Below are positions 40,293 through 49,941 of a stretch of 64,000 nucleotides of DNA, one piece after another. Every line of letters begins with the position of its first letter. The first letter of the stretch is position 1. This DNA is from an uncultured Lachnospiraceae bacterium (GTDB lineage Bacteria; Bacillota; Clostridia; Lachnospirales; Lachnospiraceae), in NCBI GenBank assembly GCA_910577825.1, contig CAJTOK010000005.1, positions 1-64,000 of the forward strand. The letters run 5' to 3'. The position numbers were made by a program, and so were the translations under genes. A model generated the notes under the pieces. That model made no database searches. It saw only the letters and a program-made list of their open reading frames with translations, and was not told the DNA's origin.

Positions 40293-40889
40293 ATTATCCC
40301 GAATTTGTATTATGCAGCTGCTTATAAAAATAAAATCATTAACCTTTTGCTGGACAATGAAAATTTTATAAAACTTTTAAGCCCGGAACCCCCTGTATGC
40401 AAAAGGCTTGATGTCACAGATGTGCTCCTTGGCGGCAGGTGGGTTTATGGCGGTGTTGTATATGAGGAACAGGGACAGGTTTTTGACTACAATTTTGTAT
40501 CTGACATAACATCAGATGAAAAAACTTTTGTATTTGTAGAAACTGACATAGATACAGTTGACAGGAACATGTTTATGGATTTTAACCTGTATGTATGTAT
40601 TTTTACATCTAAAAACCTTGTAAGGCTTACAGACGATACATCACCATCTGTAAAACAGGTAAGGGACATGGGGTATTTTGCAGATGTATATGCCAACCGG
40701 GTTGATGTATTATGCGATATTACAGACAGGATTTTAAATGGCGGGAAAACATTCCCCGGCATTGGCAGTTTAATGCCCGCCCCAAGGAAACATGTTACGA
40801 TTTACTGCCCTAACAGCAAGTATTATGGCAAATGCCTCAGATACAGGATTTCCAATTACAATGATGGTGGTGGCATGTGTGGAAATTAG
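40293..40889 (+). CDS. Tail completion/terminator-like protein, apparent AUU start (198 aa)
   Basis: GGAGGTGG (40282-40289) is followed by ATT at 40293 in the frame IPNLYYAAAYKNKI. TTG at 40305 is the only conventional alternative and its spacing from the site (15 bases) is poor. The body (TDVLLGGRWVYGGVVYEEQG, TFVFVETDIDTVDRNMFMDF, GKTFPGIGSLMPAPRKHVTI) is alpha/beta with exposed strands, as in tail-completion proteins at this place in the order. It overlaps the next gene by ~29 bp. Confidence 0.6.
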   Translation: MIPNLYYAAAYKNKIINLLLDNENFIKLLSPEPPVCKRLDVTDVLLGGRWVYGGVVYEEQGQVFDYNFVSDITSDEKTFVFVETDIDTVDRNMFMDFNLYVCIFTSKNLVRLTDDTSPSVKQVRDMGYFADVYANRVDVLCDITDRILNGGKTFPGIGSLMPAPRKHVTIYCPNSKYYGKCLRYRISNYNDGGGMCGN

Positions 40890-41652
40890 CAAAGAGAAAT
40901 TACAGCCTTTTATCATTTTTGATAAAGAAATTGAATATAACAGCCAGGTAACATTATACCCTGTAAAAATGCAGGACATACTTTCATTCCAGCAGTACCA
41001 GCAATCCTTTACAGTGCGTAAAAATGCAGTATTCCATGAAAAAGAAATCATTAAAATGGAATACCTTGATTTTATTAAGTATGCCTGCCGTAATATACAG
41101 CTGGCACAGGATTATGACATGCCTTTCCTTCCGTTTTATTATGATTTTGCAATAAACATGTTACAGCTTGCGTGTGGGAATAATGCACAGATAGAATATA
41201 ACCCTTCTACCCTGGATTTCACAATAAATGGTTTCCCCATAACCAGCAGTGTCTTTGATGACCTGCGTAAAATTATAATTTTACAGAATGACATTGACTT
41301 TGACATTGATGAATTTATAAACATAGATACTGTCAATGCACTTGAAAAAGCAAGGGAATTTGAATCCAAAAAGAATAAAGATAAAGCAGACATTGAGGAT
41401 TACATAGATTCCCTGGCAGTTGCCCTTAAAGTTACAGGGGAATATGTTTCAGGGCTGCCTGTAAGGAAATTCTGGCGGTATATAAAACGTATTAACAAGC
41501 ATGAAGAATATAGTGCCTGCCGTTCAGGGCAGATGAGCGGGCTGGTCACATTTAAAGAGCCGCTCTCCCACTGGATGACAGGCATTGAAACAGATGGCAG
41601 GGACAGCAGCCTTATAGCAGATGAAGAAGCAGTCAGGAACAAAATTGGTTAA
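40861..41652 (+). CDS. Tail-associated protein (263 aa)
   Basis: The start is uncertain: ATG at 40861 or 40864, or GTG at 40867/40870. All lie inside the preceding gene, indicating coupling. The protein is mainly helical (FIKYACRNIQLAQDYDMPFL, IIILQNDIDFDIDEFINIDT, KARE-rich stretch ~175-190). It precedes the tail tube gene. I do not recognise the family. Confidence 0.5.
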   Translation: MMVVACVEISKEKLQPFIIFDKEIEYNSQVTLYPVKMQDILSFQQYQQSFTVRKNAVFHEKEIIKMEYLDFIKYACRNIQLAQDYDMPFLPFYYDFAINMLQLACGNNAQIEYNPSTLDFTINGFPITSSVFDDLRKIIILQNDIDFDIDEFINIDTVNALEKAREFESKKNKDKADIEDYIDSLAVALKVTGEYVSGLPVRKFWRYIKRINKHEEYSACRSGQMSGLVTFKEPLSHWMTGIETDGRDSSLIADEEAVRNKIG

Positions 41653-41703
41653 TGTTTTGTTCTTTTTTTATTATAATTATTTATTTCCAGGAGGTAATAA
41701 AAT

Positions 41704-42708
41704 ATGCCAAAAAATATTTACACAGAAAAATCAAAAGATTTTGTAGTATCCACTGCGGATGTTGCTTTTTTCCATAACGGGCAGCTTGCATTCACAGGGA
41801 ACACCTCACTTAACACTTCCATTGCTGTATCCATGGAAGACGCTGAAATTACTGGCGGCAAGGGCAGCAAAACACTTTACAAGTATAAATATGGAAGAAA
41901 AGTTGCACCTTCCATTGAAATGGCAGAATGGAAACTTTCATATATTGCTGCAAATTTAGGCACACCTATTGTTGAGGGGCTTAAAGACGTGTATTCAGTT
42001 GCTGAGTGTGTGACCCTTGTCAAAGGTGTGGGCATACTTAAAAAAGTCCCTGCGGGAAAAGTGTTCATTGAAAAAACAGACGGTTCAACTGCCGAAGTCA
42101 CACCAACAGGCAGCACTATTCTTGTAGGCAGTGAAGACGGCACAATAAATGCCACATACCAGTACAACACAAATGTGAAGAGGGTCACAATTGATGCAGA
42201 AACATCACCTATGATTGGTGAGCTCATCCTTACAGCAGACAGGCACAACAACCAGAAGGGCAAGATTGGTGAACTCCAGATTGACATACCATCATTCCAG
42301 CTTTCAGGTACATTTGACATAACACTTGAATCGGGCGGTTCCGCAACAACAAAACTTGACGGTGATGCACTTGCAGTACCAGGCCTTACATGTTCTGACG
42401 GCCTTGTTTATGGTTATGTCACAGAAATACCGTCAGTGGAATCTGCGGTAAAAGTTTCTGAAATTGCTGCAACCCCTGCTGTTGTAAACCTTGCACCAAA
42501 TGATACAAAAGAAATTTCTGTCATTGGTATTAAAGGGGGTTTATACAGCAATGTGGGGATTGCTGCCAGTGAATGTACAATTACAACTGATGACCCTGCC
42601 ATTGCAACCGTTGCAAATGGCGTAATTACAGGGGTTTCAGCAGGAAATACACTTGTAAACGTTGACTATAGCGGGATTAAAGATGTAATAAAAGTAGTTG
42701 TAGCCTGA
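41704..42708 (+). CDS. Major tail tube protein with C-terminal Big_2-like domain (334 aa)
   Basis: AGGAGGTAATAAAAT precedes the ATG. Residues ~1-240 look like a tail tube protein: beta-rich, with SKDFVVSTADVAFFHNGQLA, a charged central part and LTADRHNNQKGKIGELQIDI. The last ~85 residues are a Big_2/Ig-like domain (PAVVNLAPNDTKEISV...ITTDDPAIATVANGVITGVSAG), common on tail tubes where it decorates the outside. A strong terminator follows directly, consistent with very high expression. Confidence 0.75.
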   Translation: MPKNIYTEKSKDFVVSTADVAFFHNGQLAFTGNTSLNTSIAVSMEDAEITGGKGSKTLYKYKYGRKVAPSIEMAEWKLSYIAANLGTPIVEGLKDVYSVAECVTLVKGVGILKKVPAGKVFIEKTDGSTAEVTPTGSTILVGSEDGTINATYQYNTNVKRVTIDAETSPMIGELILTADRHNNQKGKIGELQIDIPSFQLSGTFDITLESGGSATTKLDGDALAVPGLTCSDGLVYGYVTEIPSVESAVKVSEIAATPAVVNLAPNDTKEISVIGIKGGLYSNVGIAASECTITTDDPAIATVANGVITGVSAGNTLVNVDYSGIKDVIKVVVA

Positions 42709-42720
42709 CATTAATATACG

Positions 42721-42752
42721 GGGAATGGGACAGCAGATGCCATTCCCTTTTT
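42721..42752 (+). terminator. Terminator after the tail tube gene
   Basis: GGGAATGG pairs perfectly with CCATTCCC around ACAGCAGATG, followed by TTTTTC. The ribosome binding site of the next gene follows within 15 bp. Confidence 0.85.
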
Positions 42753-42768
42753 CAACTGGAGGTAATAA

Positions 42769-43149
42769 ATGGCAAAAAAAGAAAATGAAGATATTAAAGA
42801 AACTAAATATAACAGCAGGTTAAATGTAAAAGAATCAGGGACAAAACCAGCAGAAACAAAAGAAGAAAATACCACATTAAAAACAGGGGCAGATGAAGAA
42901 AAGAAAAATCCAGGAAATCTTAATATTAACAAGAATTACAAAATGGAAAACTGCAAAGTCCTGGCTTTTAATCCTTCCACTAAAGAACTGGATATTGAAT
43001 TTAAGGGTTATGGAATCAGGTTACATTATCCTGGTGTCATAAATTCTGCTTATATTACTGTCCGTTATTATGGTGAAATAGGAAAACCTGGTTTTAAATG
43101 CCAGGTACAGGAGGAAGAATGTGTACACACTGTTATGAAAAATTTGTAA
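42769..43149 (+). CDS. Tail-region protein with disordered N-terminus (126 aa)
   Basis: Not recognised. GGAGGTAATAA precedes the start. About the first 50 residues are charged and probably disordered (KKENEDIKETKYNSRLNVKE and onward). The rest is a small beta domain (CKVLAFNPSTKELDIEFKGY, IRLHYPGVINSAYITVRYYG). Its stop region overlaps the next start by ~31 bp, indicating coupling. It sits where a tail assembly chaperone would be expected. Confidence 0.5.
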   Translation: MAKKENEDIKETKYNSRLNVKESGTKPAETKEENTTLKTGADEEKKNPGNLNINKNYKMENCKVLAFNPSTKELDIEFKGYGIRLHYPGVINSAYITVRYYGEIGKPGFKCQVQEEECVHTVMKNL

Positions 43150-43304
43150 AGCGTACTGGTAAAACCATGCTTCTATGTAAATTACGTGCCAGTGAAAGTA
43201 CAAATGAAACCGGGCAGTTATGCTGTTTCCAGTATTTCTGCCCTGACAAAGACAGGTATGTGGCTGATGACAGGCAGGATACAGAATGTAAATTTTATAA
43301 ATAA
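43119..43304 (+). CDS. Small cysteine-rich protein (61 aa)
   Basis: ACAGGAGGAAGA directly precedes the ATG at 43119, inside the upstream gene. The product begins MCTHCYEKFVKRTGKTMLLC and has further cysteines (LCCFQYFC, TECKFY), so it likely binds zinc or iron. It lies just before the lysis cassette. No family assigned. Confidence 0.65.
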   Translation: MCTHCYEKFVKRTGKTMLLCKLRASESTNETGQLCCFQYFCPDKDRYVADDRQDTECKFYK

Positions 43305-43319
43305 CAGGAGGGTGTCTTT

Positions 43320-43592
43320 ATGAAATTAAATTTAAAAGTAAGGTTTAAAAACCCTGTATTTATTGTACAGGTAATTCTTGCAGTCCTGGCACCAGTCCTT
43401 GCATATGCAGGGCTTACAGTACAGGATATCACAAGCTGGAAAGCTTTAGCAGGGATTATTGTTAATGCTGCCAGCAACCCGTATGTCCTTGGCCTTGCTG
43501 CTGTAAGTTTGTGGAATGCGTTAAATGACCCGACTACAGCAGGCATAAGTGACAGTTATAATGCACTGTCATATACAAAGCCAAAAGAATAA
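43320..43592 (+). CDS. Holin of the phi-LC3/LL-H family
   Basis: 90 residues with ACAGGAGGGTGTCTTT upstream. The family pattern is clear: NLKVRFKNPVFIVQVILAVL, APVLAYAGLTVQDITSWKAL, then NPYVLGLAAVSLWNALNDPTTAG and a charged C-terminus. It has two membrane segments. Holins make the membrane holes that let the endolysin reach the wall; the amidase gene is 550 bp downstream. Confidence 0.92.
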   Translation: MKLNLKVRFKNPVFIVQVILAVLAPVLAYAGLTVQDITSWKALAGIIVNAASNPYVLGLAAVSLWNALNDPTTAGISDSYNALSYTKPKE

Positions 43593-43606
43593 GAAAGGAT
43601 GGTGCC

Positions 43607-44140
43607 ATATGGATAGAAGCAGTTACAGAAGCACTTAAAATAGACTATGCAGCACTGGTAATAAGCACCTGTATTATACTTGCCAGCGTGAAAGCCATTA
43701 CAGGTCTTCTTGAATGGCTGTTAATTGAAAAACTTGGCATTGAAACAAAATGGGCAAGGAAGAAAAAACAGGAACATGCAATGCTTGTTAAAACCTCAAA
43801 GCATCTTGAAGAATTACAAAAAAAGCATACAGAAGATGTACACCAGTCAATAAGGCATGATGAAATAATTAAAAATGACCTGGCAAAACTTACAGAAACT
43901 GTCAATGGCATTGCTGAAACTTTAGAGCATATGCAGCAGAAAGAAAATGAAACAAAACTTAAAGAACTTAAGGACAGTTTAGTAAGGTATTACAATAAAT
44001 ATAAAAATTCTGATGGCTGGACAGAACTTGAAAAAGATGCTTTCTGGGATTTGTTTGGTGATTATGAAAAACGTGGCGGTGACGGGTATATACATACAAT
44101 CGTTGAACCAGCCATGAGGGAACTGAAAGAAATTAAATGA
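43607..44140 (+). CDS. Membrane/coiled-coil protein of the lysis cassette, apparent AUA start (177 aa)
   Basis: AAAGGA (43594-43599) precedes ATA at 43607 by seven bases, in the frame IWIEAVTEALKIDYAALVIS. A GTG at 43688 is the only conventional start and would cut off most of the membrane helix (ALVISTCIILASVKAITGLL). After it comes a long coiled coil (HLEELQKKHTEDVHQSIRHD, IAETLEHMQQKENETKLKEL) and a conserved end (WTELEKDAFWDLFGDYEKRGGDG). Proteins of this type often sit between holin and endolysin in Clostridia phages; a holin-accessory role is inferred. Confidence 0.7.
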   Translation: MWIEAVTEALKIDYAALVISTCIILASVKAITGLLEWLLIEKLGIETKWARKKKQEHAMLVKTSKHLEELQKKHTEDVHQSIRHDEIIKNDLAKLTETVNGIAETLEHMQQKENETKLKELKDSLVRYYNKYKNSDGWTELEKDAFWDLFGDYEKRGGDGYIHTIVEPAMRELKEIK

Positions 44141-44155
44141 AAGCAGGTGTTGGAC

Positions 44156-44860
44156 ATGCTTATATATGAAAACCTGACAACAGTAAACCGTACACTGGGA
44201 AAATACAAAAAAGGCTATATAGTCCTGCATTATACCGGCAACAGGACTGATACTGCAAAAGGAAATACAGATTATTTCAAGTCTGTAAACAGGGGTGCAT
44301 CTGCTGATTACTTTTCAGGTGATGATGGCATTTATATGTGCGTAGACCCACAGAAAGCATATTCATGGCACTGTGGTAAAGATTACAGCGGAGGGAAAGC
44401 AGAATACCAGGGCATAGTGACAAATAAAAATTCAATTGGTATTGAAATGTGTTCAGTTAATGGAAAAATTACAGAAAAAACATTTAACCAGACTGTAACA
44501 CTTGTGAAAAAGCTTATGAAAGAATATGGCATCCCAAAGAGCAATGTGATAAGGCATTATGATGTCTGCCATAAACAATGCCCTGGCTGGAAAGGCTGGC
44601 TGCCACCAGATGAAACATTATGGAAAAAATTTAAACAGGGACTTTCCGCCATTTCTAAACCACTGGACAGGGTAACACCTGGTTCCAAGGCAGAATATAT
44701 AAAATGGGTACAGAAAAAATTAGGCATTAGTGCAGATGGCATATACGGGCAGGAAACCATCCGTGCCGTTGCTAAATATAAGAAACAGCATAATTTTGAC
44801 AGCCACAGCGGAAAAGCTGTGGGAAAGAAAATGATAAAACAGCTAAGCAAAATTAAATAA
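44156..44860 (+). CDS. N-acetylmuramoyl-L-alanine amidase endolysin (234 aa)
   Basis: I chose the ATG at 44156. The Amidase_2 fold has zinc ligands in YIVLHYTGN (H near residue 25), the active-site region ADYFSGDDGIYMCVD and SWHCG, the stretch NSIGIEMCSVNG, and VIRHYDVCHKQCPGW with the further histidine and cysteine. A linker leads to a peptidoglycan-binding domain (VQKKLGISADGIYGQETIRA, final ~55 residues). It cuts the amide bond between the glycan and the stem peptide. It has no signal peptide, so release depends on the holin. Confidence 0.95.
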   Translation: MLIYENLTTVNRTLGKYKKGYIVLHYTGNRTDTAKGNTDYFKSVNRGASADYFSGDDGIYMCVDPQKAYSWHCGKDYSGGKAEYQGIVTNKNSIGIEMCSVNGKITEKTFNQTVTLVKKLMKEYGIPKSNVIRHYDVCHKQCPGWKGWLPPDETLWKKFKQGLSAISKPLDRVTPGSKAEYIKWVQKKLGISADGIYGQETIRAVAKYKKQHNFDSHSGKAVGKKMIKQLSKIK

Positions 44861-44905
44861 GATTTTTAATTCACAGAAGACTTTTCACGTATATTACAAC
44901 TGGAA

Positions 44906-44955
44906 AATACCTTTACTGTATTATTTAACAATTAATACAGCAGAGGTATTTTTTA
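44906..44955 (+). terminator. Nested terminator after the endolysin
   Basis: AATACCT/AGGTATT encloses CTGTATT/AATACAG, followed by TTTTTACTT. It closes the lysis block. Confidence 0.8.
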
Positions 44956-44957
44956 CT

Positions 44958-45033
44958 TGCCTGCAGCATTACTGCCCTCCCCCAGTCTGTTCCAAAGATA
45001 CCGGAAGGGCAGTCTTGCTGGCATTTTTAATTA
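44958..45033 (+). promoter_or_regulatory. Large hairpin in the leader of the receptor-binding genes
   Basis: GCAGCA and ACTGCCCT pair with AGGGCAGT and TTGCTG across a ~30-base loop, with ATTTTTAATTAT after the stem. It may be a second terminator or a leader structure for the 45048 gene, which follows within 20 bp. Confidence 0.5.
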
Positions 45034-45047
45034 TAGGAGAAATTTAA

Positions 45048-45998
45048 ATGGCAGATACAAATACATTAAAAACAAGGATTGTACTTAGGAATGACATAAA
45101 TACAAACCGTGAAATTTCCACACTTGTCCTTTTAAAAGGTGAAGCATATATAGATTACTATACAAAAACTGTTACCAATGATGATGGTAAATCTTCCACT
45201 GTCCCACAGCATAAAATATATTTTGGTGATGGTGTAACTGAATTAAAGGATTTAAAACCTTCCACCCTGACACCAGAAGAAACAGAACAGTTAATTGCAA
45301 ACGGGGAATATGATATTTCTGCATCCCTTGTCCCTGCTGTGCCTGCTGATGGAACAAACGGCACAGAAGCACAAGAGGCATATGCAGAAATACAGATTGG
45401 CAATAAATCTGGAAGTTCCACAGATTCCATTTCTGTAAAAGGTGCAGGTTCTATCAAAGTAGAAGTTGCAGATGATACAATTACATTAAGTGACAAAGAA
45501 CTGGCAGACAAAGTTGCAGATGTTGAAAATGCAGGTAAATTAACCATTGTCGAGGATACATCTGATACATCCTATGCAAAACAGTATAAGTTCTACCAGG
45601 GGACAAAGATTGAGAAAAAAGATGACGGCAGCGAAACAGAAGTGCCAGACAGACTGCTTGGCACAATATCACTCCTTAAGGATATGGTGGTTTCAGGTGC
45701 AGAACTGCTTAAAATCACACAGGAAGATATTGACGCCGGTACATATGACGGGACTGGTGTGACTGCACCATCAACATATATTGCCCTTACAATTGCAAAT
45801 TCAGACAATACTGTTTTATACCTTGATGTCAAAACCCTCCTGAATGATTATGAAGCAGAACCCGGTGCAGAGGAAATACAGGTAATAATAAGTGATGAGC
45901 ATAAAATTTCTGCTTCTGTTGTAAAATTAAAGACTTCCAAACTTACAGATGACCCGGACTGCACACTTATACTTGATGGCGGTTCATCTGTACAGTAA
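45048..45998 (+). CDS. Baseplate/tail fibre adaptor (316 aa)
   Basis: ATAGGAGAAATTTAA precedes the ATG. The N-terminal ~80 residues (RIVLRNDINTNREISTLVLL, GEAYIDYY, KIYFGDGVTELKDL) follow the 'vLl.GE..Y......kiGDG...w.dL' pattern shared by N-termini of phage fibres that attach to the baseplate. The rest is beta-rich (TISLLKDMVVSGAELLKITQ). The next gene carries the same N-terminal motif, so these are probably two receptor-binding components. Confidence 0.6.
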   Translation: MADTNTLKTRIVLRNDINTNREISTLVLLKGEAYIDYYTKTVTNDDGKSSTVPQHKIYFGDGVTELKDLKPSTLTPEETEQLIANGEYDISASLVPAVPADGTNGTEAQEAYAEIQIGNKSGSSTDSISVKGAGSIKVEVADDTITLSDKELADKVADVENAGKLTIVEDTSDTSYAKQYKFYQGTKIEKKDDGSETEVPDRLLGTISLLKDMVVSGAELLKITQEDIDAGTYDGTGVTAPSTYIALTIANSDNTVLYLDVKTLLNDYEAEPGAEEIQVIISDEHKISASVVKLKTSKLTDDPDCTLILDGGSSVQ

Positions 45999-46063
45999 CA
46001 TGGCATGGCATTAAACAAAACACATGTTTTTGTATATCTGCTGGAATGGAGGAAGGCTGGCAA

Positions 46064-48745
46064 ATGGAAAACAGGATTAAAGTAAAAATCAAGCAATGCT
46101 ATGACACAGAAGAAAACTACATAACCAACAACCCTGTCCTCCTGGCGGGACAGCTGGCCTATACCAGGGATAAATACGGGGAATACAAAATCGGGGACGG
46201 GACACATTCCTGGAATGAATTAGAATATGTAAAGAATTATTTTATTGGCACTAAAGCTGAATATACAGAAGCTAATGATGCAGGTTTAATAAGGCCTGGA
46301 ATGATTATATGTATTACAGATGATAACGATTACTGCAATATCCCTGTAGATGATGAAATGGATGAAAACAGTGAACATGTAGTACTTAATAATACTATTA
46401 CAAAATATGTTAATACACATGATTTAAAAGATAACAGGTTAGCCTCTTCAAAATGTACATTTGATGGCGGGATACCTTTTGCTGGTGCTAAATCTGTTAG
46501 CGGATCATTAGGAGATTTTTTTACAGAATCCAGGTCAGGATTTTATACTGTAGTAATGAAAGATAGTAACAATACCTGGTATAATGTAATATCTAGCAGG
46601 CATAGGAATGGTGCTGATGATGGAAATAAATATGGATTAATGATAATGAATGCTTTTGCTGAAAATGCTGATTTAATATGGGATAAGCAGACTGCTAATG
46701 GATGGAGAGGACAAAGAACTATATTAGATAGTGGTAATTATTCAAATAAAATAACTGCTATTAATAATCAATTATTTACCAGTAAAGGCATGTATGTATC
46801 TAAACAGGCAGGTATAGCCGGTACACAGGGATATGTGAAATTTGCTGCTATAAAGATTAAAGCAGCATATGCTAATTATCCATGTGTATTTATACTTAGC
46901 GGACGCGGCAGACCTGCACCAATTATAGTATCAGTCCATTATCAGTCACATACTTCAATTACTCCTGATATTACCCAGTTTCTTCAAATAGGAGATACAT
47001 CTTACAATGTATATATACATAATGAAGGTAATGGAGTATGGAGTTTATATGCTCCAAAAAATGAAGCATATGGAAGAATAGATATTTTAAATGAATATTA
47101 TTCCAATGACCATTTTGAAGTAACTCATCCTGATGTTCAAGTAACAACATTACCTAGTGGATATGTTACCGCTGCTGTTGGTGGTGTTGCAGGATTTGCA
47201 AATGCATTAAGAGATTCACAAAATAACAGTACTACTACAGCAGCTTATAGCAAGGCAGGATTAGCATATAGTGAATATACATGGCTGACAGGATGGAATG
47301 GATATGAATTAAGAGCTGTAAATAAAAGCCAATATATGGGAGAAATTAGTGCCAATGGTTACTGGGGATTAGCACCTAATGGAGATGCTAATCAATGGTG
47401 CAGAACTACTAATCAAGGTATTATTCCTTACCAAGGTGGTAACAGAGGTGGAGGACACCAGTATCTTGGTACAGATACCTGGTATTTCTTTAAGAGTTAT
47501 ATTGACCATATGTTTGCAGTTGATTTAGATTTATTAGGTAATATTGTATCTTCTTTAACTACTTCCACATGGTTAAACGGTAATAAAGGGACAGCTATAA
47601 TTAATTCTACAGCAGCGGGCAGTGGTTATAATTGTTTATTTAAAATGAACTCCCCAAATGGTGTATTTACAGCATCATCATACAGCGGGGAATTTGGATT
47701 GCAGTATACTGCCAATAGTGTTATTAATGCAAATAACAATAGTACAACTAAACGGGCTGTATTACTTAATGAATCTGGAAACAGTTCATTTCCTGGACAA
47801 GTATCTGCTGCTAATTTCTCTGCCGGGGGTTCATCTGCATTTACAACGGCTACTATTACAAATCTTACAGTAAACGGGTCTATGAGATTAAAAAATAGCA
47901 GTAATTATGGAATGAAGTTAAATTTTGGTGATGGAGATTATGTTTATTTATATGAAGATGTTGATGACCATTTTATTATACATGCTGGTAAAGGTATTAA
48001 ATTAGACGGAACAGTAGAAACTAGTTATATTAGGAATCCTAATGCTGCAAGTAGTGGTTCTATATATCAAACTAACGTTGGAGCATTACAAATCAATTCT
48101 GGTGATATTCAATTGGGTGTATATAATGGATCAAATAAATCATTTAAATCAGATATTGATATTCAAATGGAATTTATGCAAAATTATATATATCCAAATG
48201 ATAATACATATTTATTAGGTGGCAGTTCTAATCGTTGGCAACAAATATACGCTGTTACTTCTGGCATAATCACATCAGATAAAAGAGAAAAAAAAGAAAT
48301 TTCTTATATATCTTCAGAATCAGAATTTGATGAAACTAAAATGGATAAAGAAAAATTCCTTGAATTTATGACGGGAATCAAACCAGTTATATTTAAACGG
48401 ATTGATGGAACAAACAACAGACCTCATCATGGTATAATAGCACAAGATTTTGAAGAATTACTACAAGAGTTAGGAATAGACCATGCTGCTTTCATTAAAT
48501 CGCCAGAAACAGAAAAAATAGAAGAGAAAGATGAAAATGGTAATATAATAAATGCTTATGAAAAACCTAAAGAAAATTGTGATTACCGTTATGGCATGAG
48601 ATATGAAGAATTAGTATCAGATAATATCAAATTTTCTCAAATAACATATGAAGAAGTACAGGAATTAAAAGAAGAAAATACAATGCTAAAAGAAAATTTA
48701 TCCGCACTAGAAAAGAAAGTAAGTCTGTTGCTAAATAACCTATAA
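46064..48745 (+). CDS. Tail fibre with C-terminal S74 chaperone domain (893 aa)
   Basis: I chose the start at 46064 because TGGAGGAAGGCTGGCAA precedes it. The N-terminal ~55 residues hold the baseplate motif (NPVLLAGQLAYTRDKYGEYK, IGDGTHSWNEL). The middle ~650 residues are glycine/asparagine-rich beta repeats, the likely receptor-binding part. The C-terminal ~160 residues are an intramolecular chaperone of the S74 type: SDKREKKEISYI, HHGIIAQDFEELLQELGID and a final coiled coil. It normally self-cleaves after assisting trimer assembly. From ~46240 codon use shifts to GGA/AGA from GGC/AGG in the neighbours, indicating recent acquisition. Confidence 0.85.
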   Translation: MENRIKVKIKQCYDTEENYITNNPVLLAGQLAYTRDKYGEYKIGDGTHSWNELEYVKNYFIGTKAEYTEANDAGLIRPGMIICITDDNDYCNIPVDDEMDENSEHVVLNNTITKYVNTHDLKDNRLASSKCTFDGGIPFAGAKSVSGSLGDFFTESRSGFYTVVMKDSNNTWYNVISSRHRNGADDGNKYGLMIMNAFAENADLIWDKQTANGWRGQRTILDSGNYSNKITAINNQLFTSKGMYVSKQAGIAGTQGYVKFAAIKIKAAYANYPCVFILSGRGRPAPIIVSVHYQSHTSITPDITQFLQIGDTSYNVYIHNEGNGVWSLYAPKNEAYGRIDILNEYYSNDHFEVTHPDVQVTTLPSGYVTAAVGGVAGFANALRDSQNNSTTTAAYSKAGLAYSEYTWLTGWNGYELRAVNKSQYMGEISANGYWGLAPNGDANQWCRTTNQGIIPYQGGNRGGGHQYLGTDTWYFFKSYIDHMFAVDLDLLGNIVSSLTTSTWLNGNKGTAIINSTAAGSGYNCLFKMNSPNGVFTASSYSGEFGLQYTANSVINANNNSTTKRAVLLNESGNSSFPGQVSAANFSAGGSSAFTTATITNLTVNGSMRLKNSSNYGMKLNFGDGDYVYLYEDVDDHFIIHAGKGIKLDGTVETSYIRNPNAASSGSIYQTNVGALQINSGDIQLGVYNGSNKSFKSDIDIQMEFMQNYIYPNDNTYLLGGSSNRWQQIYAVTSGIITSDKREKKEISYISSESEFDETKMDKEKFLEFMTGIKPVIFKRIDGTNNRPHHGIIAQDFEELLQELGIDHAAFIKSPETEKIEEKDENGNIINAYEKPKENCDYRYGMRYEELVSDNIKFSQITYEEVQELKEENTMLKENLSALEKKVSLLLNNL

Positions 48746-49043
48746 AGGAAGGGGGTTTTATTTTTGTCTGTAAATATCCAGACTCCAGACGGAAGGCTTC
48801 ACAGGGTAGCATCCATGAATGGTACAAATGACCAGCAGGCTGCTTTACAAACAGACAGTGAACTGTCCCCTGACAGTACAAACCCGTTAATGAACAGAGC
48901 CATATATGAACTGTTTATTAATTTGGAGAAAAGAATCAGTGCACTTGAAACTGCCAGTCCAAAATACACTGTATCATTTTCAGGGCTCCAGATACCTGGT
49001 ACAGAAAACGTACTTATCAATGGCCAGGCATTTGACACTGGTA

Positions 49044-49941
49044 TAGTCATTCAACTTGAAAAAAGGAGTAAATAGCGTCATCCAAAGAAGAAAAATTATG
49101 AAGAAAATTCCGAAGAAACTTTTTCATATTAGCCCATACCTTTTCAATAGGATTCAATTCCGGGGAATATGGTGGAAGAAATATCAATGTTATATTATTA
49201 TTTCCAGCAATTTCATCCAGCTGTTTTTTACGGTGAAAAGACGCATTATCCATAACAATAACTGCATCCTCAGGAAGTACAGGCAAAAGAATTTTTTCAA
49301 ACCATCCCTCAAAAAATTCACCAGTCATTGTAGTATCATACTGCATTGGTGCAATTATTTGTTTTCCGTATTTTGCAGCAACAATATTTGTATGTTTAAA
49401 TTTTCTTCCCTTTATTTTGCCATAAACCTTCTTACCTCTTTTTGAATAAGCATATTCACGGTATAAATAACTGTTAATTCCTGTTTCATCAATATATACA
49501 ATATTTTCTTTATTGATATCTGCCGTTTTCCCAAGATATTCCTTTACCTTTTCTTCTTTTTGCTCATAGTAACGCAGTGTCTTTTTTTTCGTGTTATTCC
49601 AAGTCTTTTTATTGCTTTCCTTACTGCTTCCATACTGCATCCAAATTCTTCTGCAGTTTCTTTTAAAAAAGCATCTGGGTTTTCTTCTAAAAACAATACC
49701 AGCTTTTCCGGATCAATTTTTTTAAACCCTCTTTTTAATGGTTTATTTGATAAATCACCTGTTTCTTTATATTTTTTAACCCACTGGCTTATTGTATTTA
49801 TTCCTGCACCAAATATTTCACTTGTTTCTTTTAATGTATGTCCTGATTTATAATATTTTACTGCTCTTTCTCTTAAATCTTTACTATAACTCATATTTAC
49901 ATTTTAACATATTTTCTTCCTGATTTAAAGTGGAATTAGTA
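49044..49941. mobile_element. IS630-family insertion sequence (898 bp)
   Basis: Imperfect terminal inverted repeats of ~25 bp bound the element: left TAGTCATTCAACTTGAAAAA and right (read inward) TACTAATTCCACTTTAAATC, continuing ...AGGA. It is flanked by TA at 49042-49043 and TA at 49942-49943, the 2-bp target duplication typical of IS630/Tc1-mariner elements. The element is oriented opposite to the phage genes and carries one transposase with a frameshift. Confidence 0.92.
49047..49894 (-). CDS. IS630-family transposase, two frames joined by -1 frameshift
   Basis: orfA (49544-49894) encodes helix-turn-helix domains (LRERAVKYYKSGHTLKETSE, AGINTISQWVKKY; then EEFGCSMEAVRKAIKRLGIT). orfB (49047-49640) holds the DDE catalytic core: VYIDETGINSYLYREY, IVMDNASFH and FLPPYSPELNPIEKVWANMK, i.e. 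D, D and E in the IS630 spacing. The frames overlap at an A8 run on the minus strand (49582-49589), a plausible slippery site for -1 frameshifting to give a ~280-residue product. Frame continuity through the run is clear, so it may still be active. Confidence 0.9.
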
